From positions 682,001-746,000 of the forward strand of contig JAFEMH010000342.1 in assembly GCA_022495995.1 (NCBI GenBank): DNA of 64,000 nt. The letters run 5' to 3'. Positions within the stretch are counted from its first letter, which is position 1. Each line of letters opens with the position of its first letter. The stretch is from Adenophora triphylla var. japonica (lineage: Eukaryota; Streptophyta; Magnoliopsida; Asterales; Campanulaceae). Below the pieces are notes generated by a model, which worked only from the letters and a program-made list of their open reading frames with translations, did no database searches and was not told the origin of the DNA. Below are positions 20,515-33,594 of this stretch, piece after piece. Both the position numbers and the translations under genes were made by a program.

Positions 20515-21978
20515 TGTTGGAATTTTGGTTTTGTAAAAGTGAGGTTTGACCGACTTTTGACCAAAAATTCCTTTTGGTTCCATTGTAGGAAAATGGAAAT
20601 TGATTGCATATTAATAATCTACATTTAGAGTAGATTAATTTGATATATTTATTTTCTCAAAACCAATTAGTGGTGAATGAGAAATTAATGTTCAAAGTAT
20701 GCAAAAAGAAATGGGTATATGAAGAGTTTATGGGATATGAAATAGTTATCCCACATTGCTTAAAGATGTAAAGTGATGAGAGTTTATAAGTGGATCCATC
20801 CAAAGGAGTAGTCAACAAGTTGATATCCTTGGGCCAACCTAGGTGGACCATTGGGCCAACCATGCAAGGAGCAGTCCAATTGTGCCAGTTTTGTACTAGC
20901 TTAATTTGGACCACACCCGCGAAGCGCGCGAAGCCCGCGAAGGTCGCAATGGGCGCTTTGAGGCGCACACTTTGCACTTCGCATCGTCGCTAGGAGCTAA
21001 GGAGCCTCAAACTTTTGACAAAAGTTGACTCAGTTCATGGTTCGATGGCGGTTCAGGCTTAGGGCGAGTGGGCTCGTGGTGGTTCGGTCCATTCCAAGTC
21101 AAATGGGTTAAAGTTGGCAGTTGGGCCGTGGCCCAGAATAGGTCCAGGCAAGCACTTGGGAAATCTGTGGATTGGGCCGAGGCAGATCCGGTTTGGATTG
21201 GGCTGGGTTCAAGCAAAGGTGGGCCGGATCCGGATTGGAGGAGTTATGGGTTGTGACTGTTCTTGAAAAGGTGGGTGTGACCCATGCCTTTTCAAATAGG
21301 CAGGTCAAGGCTGTTGGGTCGACCCAGCAGATCGCCTCCCTCCATCTAGATCTGATCCAACGATCCAGAATCCACCAGACACCAATTGTGCCTATTCCCA
21401 AGAGACACCCTAACTCTTCATCTACTATAAATACCCCCCACTAGTTTGTTAAAATACACATCAATCAATCAATCAATCATTCTTTCACTTCACATATTCC
21501 TTTCTCTTCTCACTAGAAGTAAAGGATCACTTATCCAACGGAGTTAACTAACTCGGTTAGATATTTAACTGAATTATGGATTCAGTCACAGAATTCAACG
21601 GAATTCTTAGCATCATCTGTTAGAAGAAAAAGCATCTCGTTGCATAAGTCTTCTTCAAAGTCTGGAAGTGTCAAACACGAATTTGGTTCGCCGAAGTCAT
21701 TAATTTGGAGTGCTCCTATTAATGACTGTAAAGTCGTTTCATCTTGACAGAAGATTGCCGCTAATCCGTAAGCACTAGTGCGGGGCAATATCTTCTTGCG
21801 GAGATTGTGTCCAACACAAGACTCGACTTCTTTAATTACTCGGTTTGCTTTAATTTCCGCATTCTATTTTATCTTTATTTCCTACCCCGTTAATTATGTT
21901 ATGGTTCATTATATTATTTGTCATCTCATTAAATACAAGAAAGCCTTATTTATTGTTATATAGACAATTTTCCCAACA
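20515..21978 (+). repeat. 5' LTR of element C
   Basis: TGTTGGAATTTTGG ... TTTTCCCAACA. It contains a GC-rich block (about 20925-20995) with repeated cgcgaag and a TATA box at 21425. Confidence 0.9.
21425..21433 (+). promoter_or_regulatory. TATA box of the element C 5' LTR
   Basis: CTATAAATA followed by a C run, conserved in the 3' LTR at 26612-26620. Confidence 0.65.
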
Positions 21979-24900
21979 ATCGCAAGAAGATATTGACGTT
22001 TTCTTGTTTTTATGACAAATATGAGCCAATGATGATGGACAACCGAATGACATTATCGTTAGAGACTTAAACGAGAAAAATGACGGATTCCAAGGAAGGA
22101 TAACTAGAAGAGCATTGGAAGATAACAAGAAGGTCAACAATAATCCCGGAAGTGATTCAAAGAATTGTTGACAACATGGAGTGGACTTATAATCATATAA
22201 CCGAAGAGGAAGAGGATGATAATCCAAATTCGCCAAGACAAATAAACCAAAGAGAAAGAGGATGATGATCCAGATTTGCCAAAGATAACCGAAAAGGAGG
22301 ATGATGATGATCCAGATCCAAAAAGACAGATAGCCAATCCGCAAAGACAGATAGTCGCAGAAGAATGGAATCATGAAAAATCTCATATGTAGGACGTACA
22401 TACTGAGTGGACCAAATGATACCCGTTCAAGGAGCACTGTCTCATGGGGACAACCAAAGAGCTGTAGAACACTTTGGAACGGACTATAAGGTTCAAGAAA
22501 CCAACTCCAAGATTTGTTACAAGATGTGGTAAGACCAATCACATAGCAAAAAGTTTGTCGTATTCCAAGAAGGGAAATGGACAACATGAATCAAAGCCAG
22601 CGTCAACGAAAGGTTAAATAGGCTTGATTGAGAATTAATGGGGTTTGAAGCCAACTTAGCAAGTTGAAGGTCAACCCATGAGAATGGTGGATAGACACTG
22701 GAGCTGAAACTAACCACCATATATATGCTAATAAAGAGAGATTCTCATAAAACACTCCTTTCAATGGAAGGAAGGTGTAAATGAGAAACTCTACTACTTC
22801 CAACGTCGTGGGACTTGGAAGGGTTGTGCTGAAGATGACTTCAGACAGAGAACTGACTCTCGTGAATATGCTGCATGTCCCAGACATTCACAAGAACCTA
22901 GTTTCTATATCAATGTTGAGCAATACTGGATTTAGACAAGTGTTTTGAGTCAGATAAAACTGTATTGACCAAGAAAAATTTGTTTCTTGGTAAAGGGTAC
23001 CTTGCCTAGAGGCAAAGAGCATCGGTGTTTTTTATGTTTACCTTTTGAAAGGTTGTAATTTATGGCATGCTAAATTAGGTTATGTAAATTTCAACACAAT
23101 TAAGATGTCAGTGAATCAAGAATTAATTCTCATGAATAAATTCGATTCAACTGACAAGTGTGAAATTTGCATGGAAGATAAAATGACTAAGTCATCATTT
23201 TCTTCAGTAATAAGAAACACGACACCTCTTGAGTTAGCCACACAAATAATTGTGATCTAAAGTTAGTGCAAACTCGAGGTGGGAAAAAGTATTTAATTAC
23301 TTTATAAATGGTTGCACAAGACATTCTCTTGATAAGGAAGGATGAAGCCTTGGTGGCTTTCCAAACTTATAAGAATGATGTTGAAAATCAACTTAATGTA
23401 AAGGTTAAGAAGATTCGAAACGCTAGAATGAGGGGAATATGCGGCGCCGTTTGAGGATATTTGTGAGGTTTCCGGCAGTATTCATCAAACGATCGCAACA
23501 TATTCAACTCAGTCTAATGCAAGAATCATACCCCTAAAGAGATGATAAATGCAATAAGCTCTGGTTTAATCAAATTTGTGGGGAAGCTGTACTGTCATTT
23601 TTTATGAGATACCTAAGAAAGGATTTGATAAAACTAATTACAGATTATGGCATAATCGTAAGACGTTTTATAAATACTTTAAGTGTGGGGGTACACCTCA
23701 ATTGTGGGGATACACCTCAAGTGTGGGGGTACACCTCAAGTGTGGGGGTACGAGCTAAAGTAAAAGTACTTAAGCCAAAGACAAGAAATTTTGTATTCTT
23801 TAAAATCATATTTTCTTGAAGTAAAAAGGAAATAATATAAGTTTAAGAAGAGAACTTATAAGACTGTAAAAGATTTATCTTATAGTAAGATGAACTAAGA
23901 CACAGTTTGTGAACAAAAGAAGCCAGTCTTTTGGTTCTAATTTTCTATGGTAGAAAATTAAATGAAAAACTGTTAAATAATGTTATTAACATTTAAATGA
24001 ATAGTTCATCATACATTTGGAAGTTGGTTGATCTTCTTCCATAATGCGAACCATTGAGTTGCAAATTGGTCCTTAAAAGGAAATATTTGAAAGATGAATC
24101 TATAGACGAAAAACTCTTGAAAGATAAGACTTTCAAGAAGTGTAGTCAAGGGAGTTAGAATTTCAAAAGATAGATTTCTAAAAGGAAAATAATCTTGAGA
24201 AATAAACTCTATTGAGACAGATTTTAATCGGAAAGAAAACAGATTATTGATCTCGAAAGTGAGACTCTTGAGATATAGAATCTAAAGAGAAAAGATTCTT
24301 AAAATGATAGACTCTTTAATGGTAGAGTCATAAGAGTTAGATAAATTCTCAAAGATAGACTCTCGAATAAGCTAAATTCTTGAGAAGTAACAGATTGATT
24401 CTTAAGAGATGAAATCTATGAGGTAGAATCTTGAGAGGTAATCTCTGTAAGGTAGATTCCCGAAAGGTAGACTCTAAGGAGGTCAAACCACTTAGAGATA
24501 CTGAATACTAGGGAAGTCGGACCGATACAGAGATAATAACCACTCGAAGAAACTGACCGATATAAGAATTTGATCACTCGAAAAGATTGACCATTCTAGA
24601 GTGACTAAAAGTCTAATTAAAAATTGTAATAAGTCACTAAGTATAGTCAAAGTACTTGGAGTATTTAAAGATATTCTTGTGATTACAGATTACAATAATG
24701 AGATATTCAATAGTATGAAAAAGATATACTAATTGGATATCAGACACAAATAAACTCCAAGGTGAAATGTGTTCACAATAAATGGAGCAGCGGTGTCAAA
24801 CTTCCAAGACAACATGAACAACTCGATTCAATAAGGAATCTGAGTCGATAGCATTAGATAAAGATAAAAGTTGAATGGTCTTGGAAGATATTCCTTTGTG

Positions 24901-25711
24901 GAATAAGTTTGTGTCTTCATGACCTAAGGCATTGTGACGACAATGAGAAATAGGAAAAGGTGTAGAATATCATGGTAAGTCAAGACACAATGGTCATTGA
25001 CATATTACCATAAGACAATTGATCTCAAATGAGACTGTCACAACTGGCCATGTGAAGTCAAAAACGGATCCGTATGCCAAAGGGTATGAATAGGAGATCA
25101 AATTGTCTGGTAAGGGGAATGAAGTTAAAAACCCACACAAACAAAGAAATCCATAGTGGACACTCAACCTTGAGAATTGGAGATCCCATGCCCTTGATTC
25201 AATGAGACAACTAAATTATGGAAATTCTAGTATGTGCACTTAGAACTCATTATAACTCATTCTCAAAAGCCATCTAAGTGCTAAAACACCTGATGACGTG
25301 TGGTGAGGGTAAGCTTAAAACTTTTAATGATTCCTATACCTAAGTGGTGGAGTATAGCAGGATACTCTTTATGGGAGATCACCTATATAAGTGAGAAGTA
25401 ATAAGGCCGCTTCTAAATTGAAACACTTATGAATCAAGAACTGTCCAGGGCCGAAATGGACAAAACGTGAGAACAAAACGTGAGAACAAAACGTGTTAGA
25501 GCTGTTATTGTGTGAGTACTATTGTCTTGGTATACACTATACAGTCACTGGTTCAAAGTGTCTCGCTACCAAATGGCTAGCATATCCGATAGTATTTCAC
25601 TAGGGAAGGTTCAAGGCCATAAGCACCTATCTCGATGCAATAATAGTTCGCCGGAACTTTCAGACGAGTCTGCATTCATGCATGCATTAATTTGTCATTC
25701 ATGTGGGGGAT
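21979..25711 (+). pseudogene. Decayed copia gag-pol region of element C
   Basis: Recognisable pieces, all broken by stops and frameshifts: a protease-like WWIDTGAE segment with LTLVNMLHVPDIHKNLVS (22680-22910); a gag-pre-integrase segment WHAKLGYVNFNTIK with CEICMEDKMTKS (23045-23260); and an integrase segment ENQLNVKVKKIR (23380-23420). The order and wording match the intact-looking equivalents in element E. From about 23760 to 25250 I can find only weak traces of pol. The last 450 bases match, inverted, the 3' untranslated region of E (36001-36450). A polypurine tract tgtggggga at 25703-25710 precedes the 3' LTR. Confidence 0.75.
23682..23755. repeat. 19-base tandem repeat inside element C
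   Basis: Unit agtgtgggggtacacctca, nearly four copies. It derives from the integrase/RT linker: in element E the same place has a single copy, which would encode LKVWGC. Confidence 0.8.
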
Positions 25712-27167
25712 TGTTAGAATTTTGGTTTTGTAAAAGTGAGGTTTGACCGACTTTTGACCAAAAATTCCTTTTGGTTCCATTGTAGAAAAATGGAAATTGA
25801 TTGCATATTAATAATCTACATTTAGAGTAGATTAATTTGATATATTTATTTTCTCAAAACCAATTAATGGTGAATGAGAAATTAATGTTCAAAGTATGCA
25901 AAAAGAAATGGGTATATGAAGAGTTTATGGGATATGGAATAGTTATCCCACATTGCTTAAAGATGTAAAGTGATGAGAGTTTATAAGTGGATCCATCCAA
26001 AGGAGTAGTCAACAAGTTGATATCGTTGGGTCAACCTAGGTGAACCATTGGGCCAACCATGCAAGGAGCAGTCCAATTGTGCCAGTTTTGTACTAGCTCA
26101 ATTTGGACCACACCCGCGAAGCGCGCGAAGCCCGCGAAGGTCGCAATGGGCGCACACTTTGCACTTCGCATCGTCGCTAGGAGCTAAGGAGCCTTAAACT
26201 TTTGACAAAAGTTGACTCAGTTCATGGTTCGATGGCGGTTCAGGCTTAGGGCGAGTGGGCTCGTGGTGGTTCGGTCCATTCCAAGTCAAATGGGTTAAAG
26301 TTTGCAGTTGGGCCGTGGCCCAGAATAGGTCCAGGCAAGCACTTGGGAAATCTGTGGATTGGGCCGAGGCAGATCCGGTTTGGATTGGGCTGGGTTCAAG
26401 CAAAGGTGGGCCGGATCCGGATTGGAGGAGTTATGGGTTGTGACTGTTCTTGAAAAGGTTGGTGTGACCCATGCCTTTTCAAATAGGCGGGTCAAGGCTG
26501 TTGGGTCGACCCAGCAGATCTCCTCCCTCCATCTAGATCTGATCCAACGATCCAGAATCCACCAGACACCAATTGTGCCTATTCCCAAGAGACACCCTAA
26601 CTCTTCATCTACTATAAATACCCCCCACTAATTTGTCAAAATACACATCAATCAATCAATCAATCATTCTTTCACTTCACATATTCCTTTTTCTTCTCAC
26701 TAGAAGTAAAGGATCACTTATCCAACGGAGTTAACTAACTCGGTTAGATATTTAACTGGATTATGGATTCAGTCACAGAATTCAACGGAATTCTTAACAC
26801 ATCATCTGTTAGAAGAAAAAGCATCTCGTTGCATAAGTCTTCTTCAAAGTCTGGAAGTGTCAAACACGAATTTTGTTCGCCGAAGTCATTAATTTGGAGT
26901 GCTCCTATTAATGACTGTAAAGTCGTTTCATCTTGAGAGAAGATTGCCGCTAATCCGTAAGCACCAGTGCGGGGCAATATCTTTTTGCGGAGATTGTGTC
27001 CAACACAAGACTCGACTTCTTTAATTACTCGGTTTGCTTTAATTTTCGCATTCTATTTTATCTTTATTTCCTGTCCCGTTAATTATGTTATGGTTCATTA
27101 TATTATTTATCATCTCATTAAATACAAGAAAGCCTTATTTATTGTTATATAGACAATTTTTCCAACA
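25712..27167 (+). repeat. 3' LTR of element C
   Basis: TGTTAGAATTTTGG ... TTTTTCCAACA, next to the polypurine tract and followed by the GATCT target duplication. It lacks about 10 bases of the GC-rich block present in the 5' LTR. Confidence 0.9.
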
Positions 27168-29587
27168 GATCTTTCAGTAATGATTGAAACCACAATTTAG
27201 AAAGGCTTAGGGTGTTTGTTATTACCCTAGTCTTAGTTAGACGGTCAATTCTGGGTCAAAGGGGCGAACCACAAAAGCAAGTGGATCAAGCCACTTGAGA
27301 CTTCAATCTGGCTAACAAAGATCGCAAGTTGGACCAGTCAAACAGGTGCCGCCTTTGATGCTCACATTTACCATACCCCCAACTATTGCCTCAGTCTAAA
27401 GAATGTTGTGACGGAAATGATGGTAAAGGGAATCCTCAAAGACCCTATGAAGCCCAACACTGTCAAAAACCCACTACCCGGGAAAGGAAGTGTGAACATG
27501 ATAGAAATTGGTACCCCAATTGATCTGGATCGTCGCACCCTAGTAACTAGGGCTACAGGAAAATTGAAGAAAATGCGTATTGTTGGCAAGTCTGCTGCCC
27601 CCATGATTGTTAAAAATAAGAATGGAGAGTTTCAGATTCTCAGAGATTTCCGCACCACCCAGCCTGATGCCGTGAACGGCCCCGAGAAAGATAGCATAAA
27701 TTTTGTTGAGTTAGGTAAATCCCTCGATGATCCTACCAATCTTGAGGAGGACGTTGAGACATACTCCCTCCGTCCCAGCGAAAGAGCCATTTATTTCCTT
27801 TTTGGGCGTTCCATTTAAAAAGCCACTTTCCCAAAAAGGAAACCTTAAATCACTATTCTCTCCACTCATTCTCTCTCCTACTTTATTTTTACACTCACAA
27901 CATTCTCTTTCTTACATCACCTCCCACTCATTCTCTCTCCTATTTAATTTTTCATACTCACAACATTTAAACTTTTTCTCTTTCCTACATCACATTTCTT
28001 ATTTTGCGTGCCCGGCTAATTTGATGGCTCTTTCGCTGGGACGGAGGGAGTATAGCTTTAGAAGTAATGAGGTTATGTTTGTAGTGCCCAGTGTTGCCAA
28101 ATGTAACCCCTTCAATGATGAAATAAATTCTGCTTCTTGTTAAATGTTGTCTATAGCGTAAATCCTTAGCGACGCTCAATAATTGCAATGTGGTTCTGGA
28201 GAAGACACTGTAGCATCTACATCTAATCCTCTGCCGAATATGATGAGGCATATGGTGATGAAATAGATGACAGTACTTAGAGGAACCTCATAGCTAATGT
28301 TACTTTTACCCTGCTTCTCAAAACCCTCCAAGAAGATGATGCCAAGCTCTTATCCCGCAACCGGAATCAGGGAGGTGTAAATTTACTTACTAGATCTGGG
28401 GCAAATATTTCTATCTGGGGCTTGCTTTATCAATTCCCTCCCTCAAAGAAAGATGTTATTAAAGACACTCACTCGAGCCTAGTTCCCATCGATACCGACC
28501 CAGACAATTTGACTCAAATGATCCGCAACATCAACTTCTCAAATATCAACACCTTCTGCAAGCTCAATCTACCAAACATTAGAGGAAACCACAATGGGCC
28601 TTTATATATCACCGTTGAAATGTGGAACAAGCGTCTACCCCACGACCTTGTTGATAAAGGGTTAGCTTTGAATATCATGTCAGCAAAGATAATGGATCTC
28701 CTTGTGGTTCACCCTGTTTATCAATGGTCTTCCAGTCAAATAGTTCAAGTGTATGACTCTACTAGTTGGTTTATCCTAGGCGTCATCACTTTGATGTTGT
28801 TTATTGGAACTGACGTTATGCCAGTGGAGTTCAATGTGATCAATATCCCGACATCTTTCACCTTGCTTCTGGGCAGCATGTGGTTACACACGATTGGGGC
28901 TATTGTTTCCTCCATACATCAATGTGTTAAGTTCTATTCCAACAATGAAATAACCATCATTTATGGGGATGTGGTGACAGGCAAGGGAAAGGATGCAAGT
29001 GGCAGACTTAATGTTAAGCGAATTCAGTCTCGTACCCCAACCACAAATCCACAATATTGATCTCACTCGGGGAAATGATAAGTTCACCCCCGCTGCTAAA
29101 GGAATGAGAAACATGGGTATATCCCGGGTCTGGGGCTAGGCAAGCGCCACCAGGGTATCACTACACTTATCGACTCCTTATTCAGACTACCTTGAGAGGT
29201 CTGGGATACAAATCGACTGCTAAGCACAAAGCTCAAGATAAAATGATCGAGCAACTTATGTTCCATCCTCAGGAAGCCATAAAAAGCCCCGAATTTTAGG
29301 CCTTACAGAATGTCCTTGAACGGGCTATTTGTCAAAGAAGGGGAGGAATGTCTGTTCTGGTGTTTCCCAACGCCTTTCATCGATGACAAAGGAGTATTCA
29401 GTTTTGTTAGGGGAAGATTTAGCCAATCAGATAAAGCAGACCTCGATCTTTAGACGATAGCATGGAGGCAGAAGCCAGGACAGTTATATCAGGGAATGAG
29501 TACATTATGGAGAACCTGGGGAAATTGATGCGAGCCATCTCAGCTACCAAAAGCTCCCAGAAATATAGCAGAGGCTATCGAAGATTT
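27168..29587 (+). pseudogene. Gag C-terminus and protease of element D, interrupted by a MITE
   Basis: Continues D after element C. A remnant zinc-knuckle region (HTPNYCLSLKNVVTEMMVKG) is followed by a basic segment (27408-27760), then the MITE. After the MITE, frame 28422-29060 reads through a protease: NGPLYITVEMWNKRLPHDLVDKG sits where the active-site D(T/G)G should be and has lost it, while VEFNVINIPTSFTLLLGS and SSIHQCVKF match the C-terminal part. Then GYIPGLGLGKRHQGI (about 29113-29160, another frame) resembles the G-patch found after protease in some plant gypsy elements. Many stops; not functional. Confidence 0.7.
27764..28050. mobile_element. Stowaway-like MITE (287 bp) in element D
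   Basis: Ends CTCCCTCCGTCCCAGCGAAA and its exact complement tttcgctgggacggagggag, flanked by TA. The interior shares cactcattctctctcctatt and tactcacaacatt blocks with the MITE at 15105-15390, so it is the same family. Confidence 0.88.
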
Positions 29588-29688
29588 TGTTAGAAAAAGC
29601 TTATAAAAGCCCAAAAAAGAGAAAAGAATTACAATATATTAAATGATACAAATTACAATAAACATAAACAAAGAGAAAAATAGTAGGG
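29588..29688 (-). repeat. Remnant of the 3' LTR of element F
   Basis: TGTTAGAAAAAGCTTATAAA and onwards is nearly identical to 32554-32654 for about 95-100 bases, then the match ends abruptly. Confidence 0.8.
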
Positions 29689-32553
29689 AAATCAATGTCT
29701 TCATTTTTCTTGTAATCCTCAATTATAAGTCTAGCCTTGTACTCATTGATTGTTCCATCGGTCTTCATTTCCTTTTTGAAAATTCACTTATATGCTAGTG
29801 ATTTACTACTCAGAGATAAATCCACTAGTCTCCAAGTGTTATATTTTTTTTTTCAAGATAGAATCAATCTCACTTACTTTTAATGGTATCTTTCCACAAA
29901 GATCCTTCCAAAGAGCTCAATGTCTTTATAACTTTGTGATTCACTTTTTAGCATGGAGGTTAGAAAATCTGGGCCATAGAATTTTCTTATCCTACCTTAT
30001 TTGCTATGTCGAGGTCCTACCTCTTCTTCATCATTTTCTCATGATAAGTTTCTTCTTCTTCATGAATCCGTTTAAATGAGTTTGCCTCATTTCTCAATTT
30101 ATACGAAAAAAATTTCTTAAAAAAAGATACGCTTCATGATTCCATTATTGAATCTTGAATTCATAAACAAGAACTCTATAATCACAACTATTGTAAGCAT
30201 ACCCAGCACATATGCAATTAATATTATTTAGTATAACTTATACACAAACTACACTTAGTTGTGTTTTATCACTATCTCTTTATTAAGTTGATTTTCAACT
30301 TTTTCTTTAAAGAGATAAGATTCAACATTATGCTTTTTAGCAATCAACGTTAAAGGTAAAAATTTACATTTTACCATCATCTAGTGAATAACATTCACAC
30401 CTCAAGCATCAATATGCTTTGATTATAACTTCAAGCACATATTTGATAAATCTTGTTTGAATCTATTTTGACCATATAAAGATATTCATTCTCATTATTG
30501 ATCACTTAAATACCCTTCCGTTTCATTCATTCAAACATCATGAATAACATTCTTGATGACATTACAGTTGTCTCTCAAGACACAAAGTATATGCTTGACT
30601 TTTTCAAACAAGTTTGGCTTTTTAAACATGTTTGACTTGACATTTCACACAAGTTTGACATTTCAAACAAGTTTGACCAACTTTGTCTTTGTATTAAGCA
30701 TTTCGGCATGCTTCATCACATTTGCTTTAGCCACAAGAAATGTAAGACAACTTTTTCTTCAAAGTTCTATTCTCTTTTCCAACACAAAGACGAATAGCAC
30801 ACACCTCAACATTCATTTCTATTCATTTAAGTTTGAGGTGATTTTAAAATATTTTCAAGTGGGAAAAAATTTCTCAATTATAGTCATCACTTGAGAATTT
30901 CACTCAACACCATCCATTCGACACGATTTTCATGGAATTTCATTTATGGAGTCCACTATTTAAAATCAAGGAAGAGGATTACGATGATTTTCATTGTACC
31001 CGCATTCTCGATTTTAAATTTATAGTCCAACGACTCCCACAAATATTTTGCAATTTTCTTGGTACTATATACGTTTTATAATGAATCCGACAATTCATTA
31101 AGCATATAGTTCCGATAAAGAAAATTCGCATGCTTCAACCGCATTTACGGCTTGAACATCCATCACATTTTCACCCAACTTTGTAGGATCTTCCAGAAGA
31201 AACCTCTCTAAGTTCAAGGTGGTCAAGTGAAACATCTTTTGTTGCCATCACTTAAAGTCAAGGCCAACAAAAATTTCTAACTTCTCACTATGGTGATCCG
31301 AAATACTTGGAACAATCACATTTCATTATAGATTTGTCTCCACACAAACCAAACATTGACTTTAAATTTCAACAATTATAACTTTGTTGTTATAAATATA
31401 ACTCTCTAACTTAATTAGAGAATTAACTCCAAGAATAAATTGTTATTCAATAGGAGAATTAGCACAATTTATTTTTTATAACCACTCATATTTATAAACC
31501 TCTAAATTCCTTAAAGAAATTATAATTGAAGGTTAATTATCAAAACTTTAAAGGTCTCATCTTTAAGTACCTCTAAATTAGAGAAAGTCACATTCTTATT
31601 TACATAATACACAATTTCTTTTAGAAGTCCTCCTTCTAAATATTTGTGTCATTTGTCATCATCAACAACAATAAGATTTAACAACTTCCTTCAAGAAGTC
31701 CTATTATTTTTATCTTTATGACATTAGTCACATATTTCTCCAATAGGTTTTGACAACTTCTTCCAAGAAGCCCTATGGTTTTAGTTCTTGTAACAATTGT
31801 CAATGTTCACAATAATAGAATTCAACAACTTCTTTCAAGAAGCTCTATTGTTTTTATCTCTGTGACTTTTGTCACTATTGACAATAATAGGATTTAACAA
31901 CTCCTTTCAAGAAGCCCTATCATCTTTGTCAATACATCATTGATAAAATGCAACATTAAAGACTAATCTTTTAACGTTTATATTCTCAACTTAGTTCCAA
32001 CGAACTATTCAATTTTTCTCATTATGATTCTTGTGAACCATAAGAACGTTAAAGACTACATCTTTCAACGTTCAATTTCTCAACGTAGTTCCTACGAACT
32101 TTTAATTTTTCTCACTATGATTCTCATGAACCATATGAGATATATCACCCATTGTATAAATACTAGAAGTGGTATCGCCATAACTATTTTACACAATCAT
32201 CGCAACATCCTTGATGTTCATTCATTAGTTCATTATATGTTAAATTTTTTTTTTTTTTCCTTTCATAAGCTGTTATGATCCGAAAATTTTATCTTCACCT
32301 CCAGATAAAATATTTTGATCTTCACCGTTCAGATTGTTCTTCTATGAGATTAGAACATTCTTACCAAATTTGAGCTCGATCCAACGGTTAACGAATCGGG
32401 TATTACAATTTTACCAAAGGTGGTCATTGCAAAAACTTGCTGGAATTTTCTTCCATCCGTCTCTTCCATCGTTTCTATGTTTTTCCCATGGCCGCTGCTC
32501 CACCGGATTCTCAAATATGTAATTCTTTCTCAAATAGGGAGTTTGTCTTAGAT
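29689..32553 (-). pseudogene. Decayed copia interior of element F
   Basis: On the minus strand, KEMKTDGTINEYKARLI (about 29710-29790) is the N-terminal RT motif. SSLEGSLWKDTIKS (about 29870-29930) matches the segment just before RT in copia pol. A gag-like stretch corresponding to the start of element E gag is seen near 31190-31290. Everything else (30100-31150 and 31300-32553) is AT-rich with no readable frame. It contains tandem repeats at about 30596-30690 (caagtttgacatttcaaa), 31670-31940 and 31955-32135. Confidence 0.6.
31670..32135. repeat. Two sets of imperfect tandem repeats in element F
   Basis: In 31670-31940 a block containing caacttctttcaagaagccc recurs about four times at roughly 75-100 base spacing. 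In 31955-32135 a ~93-base block (ttaaagacta ... atgattcttgtgaacca) is present twice in tandem. Confidence 0.65.
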
Positions 32554-33450
32554 TGTTAGAAAAATCTTATAAAAGCACAAAAAAGAGAAAAGAATTACAA
32601 TATATTAAATGATACAAATTACAATAAACATAAACAAAGAGAAAAACCGTAGGGGAAAATTTGTATGTTGATTTTCATGATGTTGTCCGAGTCGTGTGTG
32701 ACACACTCTCCTTAAGACAAATTCGCCCTCTCACTGAGTTGTGCTTGAGGTTGTTTTGGACGTTCACCTCCCATGATAAAACAGATGGACCAGACTATTC
32801 TTGCACACTAGAATCTCCGGCGAATCTCATTATGCTTGGACAAAATCACCATCATTTCCATGGAAGAAAGACATCAAATGACGAAGAAGAAAACATGCAT
32901 TTTTCTTATTCTCATTTCTCTTCTCTTTAGTAAATTGTGGATGATAGTTTATATTCTCACAATTGTAACTTATATCCCATTACTCACCAATTCAATAATG
33001 CTATTAACCTTGGTAGTAAATATTAGGTAGTTACAATTTTTAACCATCATAATGTCATCCATTATGTGTTTTATTAAGGCTAATAGATGTTACAATCCAT
33101 ACTCATTAGTTGAACATTTACTAGACACCAACTTTGTCTTTAGCAAATTGTCTACAACAAAATCAACTTTCACAAAGTCTATCCCCCGATAGGTCAATCT
33201 CCTTCTATGAAACCCGCTTCTCTCAAGTAGTCTATATCTCGAACGGTAAGTTTAACGGGAAGTCTACCTATAGAAATGACTTTTATAGAAATCATTTTTG
33301 CTTAATGTTTCAACTTTACTCACTTAATTAAGCCTTAATAGTTTTATTTTCCAAATATCAATTTGGATAAATATAAACCACAATTTCTATATGTTAATAA
33401 TATAAAGGAAACGTGCACAATTTCCTTCACACAATAACATTTTTCCAACA
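32554..33450 (-). repeat. 5' LTR of element F (897 bp)
   Basis: Plus orientation TGTTAGAAAAATC ... TTTTTCCAACA. The ends match the left remnant and the CCAACA ends of related copia LTRs (C, E). A segment near 32685-32735 (cgtgtgtgacacactctcct) resembles the equivalent part of the E LTR. I see no strong ORF in it. Confidence 0.7.
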
Positions 33451-33594
33451 AATTTTGGCCCGCATTCCAAAGTGACCAAATCTATTAGATAACTGGAAAA
33501 TTGGTGCACCATCGGATGACCCACCGCCAGCCAGAAGTATATTGGAATGCAATCTCGCTCATTTCCCAATGAGTCCATTTTCGAGTGAAACACT
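33451..33594 (+). pseudogene. Short piece of element D between F and E
   Basis: 144 bases with no clear motif, assigned to D by position. It ends in acact, which also follows element E at 41620-41624. Confidence 0.4.

Larger units (their letters stand above)
20515..27167 (+). mobile_element. Element C: Ty1/copia-type LTR retrotransposon, complete ends, decayed interior
   Basis: It is flanked by the 5-base target duplication GATCT (20510-20514 and 27168-27172). LTRs of 1464 and 1456 bp begin TGTTRG and end CCAACA. They differ by roughly 25-30 substitutions by eye plus one 10-base indel, about 98% identity. The interior is copia but has no intact ORF. The LTR and 3' region are related to element E. 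Confidence 0.9.
29588..33450 (-). mobile_element. Element F: Ty1/copia element, internal deletion
   Basis: Minus-strand element. The right (5') LTR is full, 32554-33450. The left LTR keeps only its first ~95-100 bases (29588-~29688) and then passes directly into RT sequence, so the rest of the left LTR, the polypurine tract, RNase H and part of RT were deleted. Flanks gattt (left) and aattt (right) would be a target duplication with one mismatch. It is inserted in element D. Confidence 0.7.

Noticed and set aside
21108..21401. 97-residue frame repeated in both LTRs of element C
   Set aside because: LTR sequence duplicated by the element; it has no family resemblance and lies upstream of the TATA box.
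24080..24500. Repeated short agactctt/gagag pattern in element C suggesting an array
   Set aside because: The repeats are too irregular in length and sequence to define a unit; probably decayed pol with biased composition.
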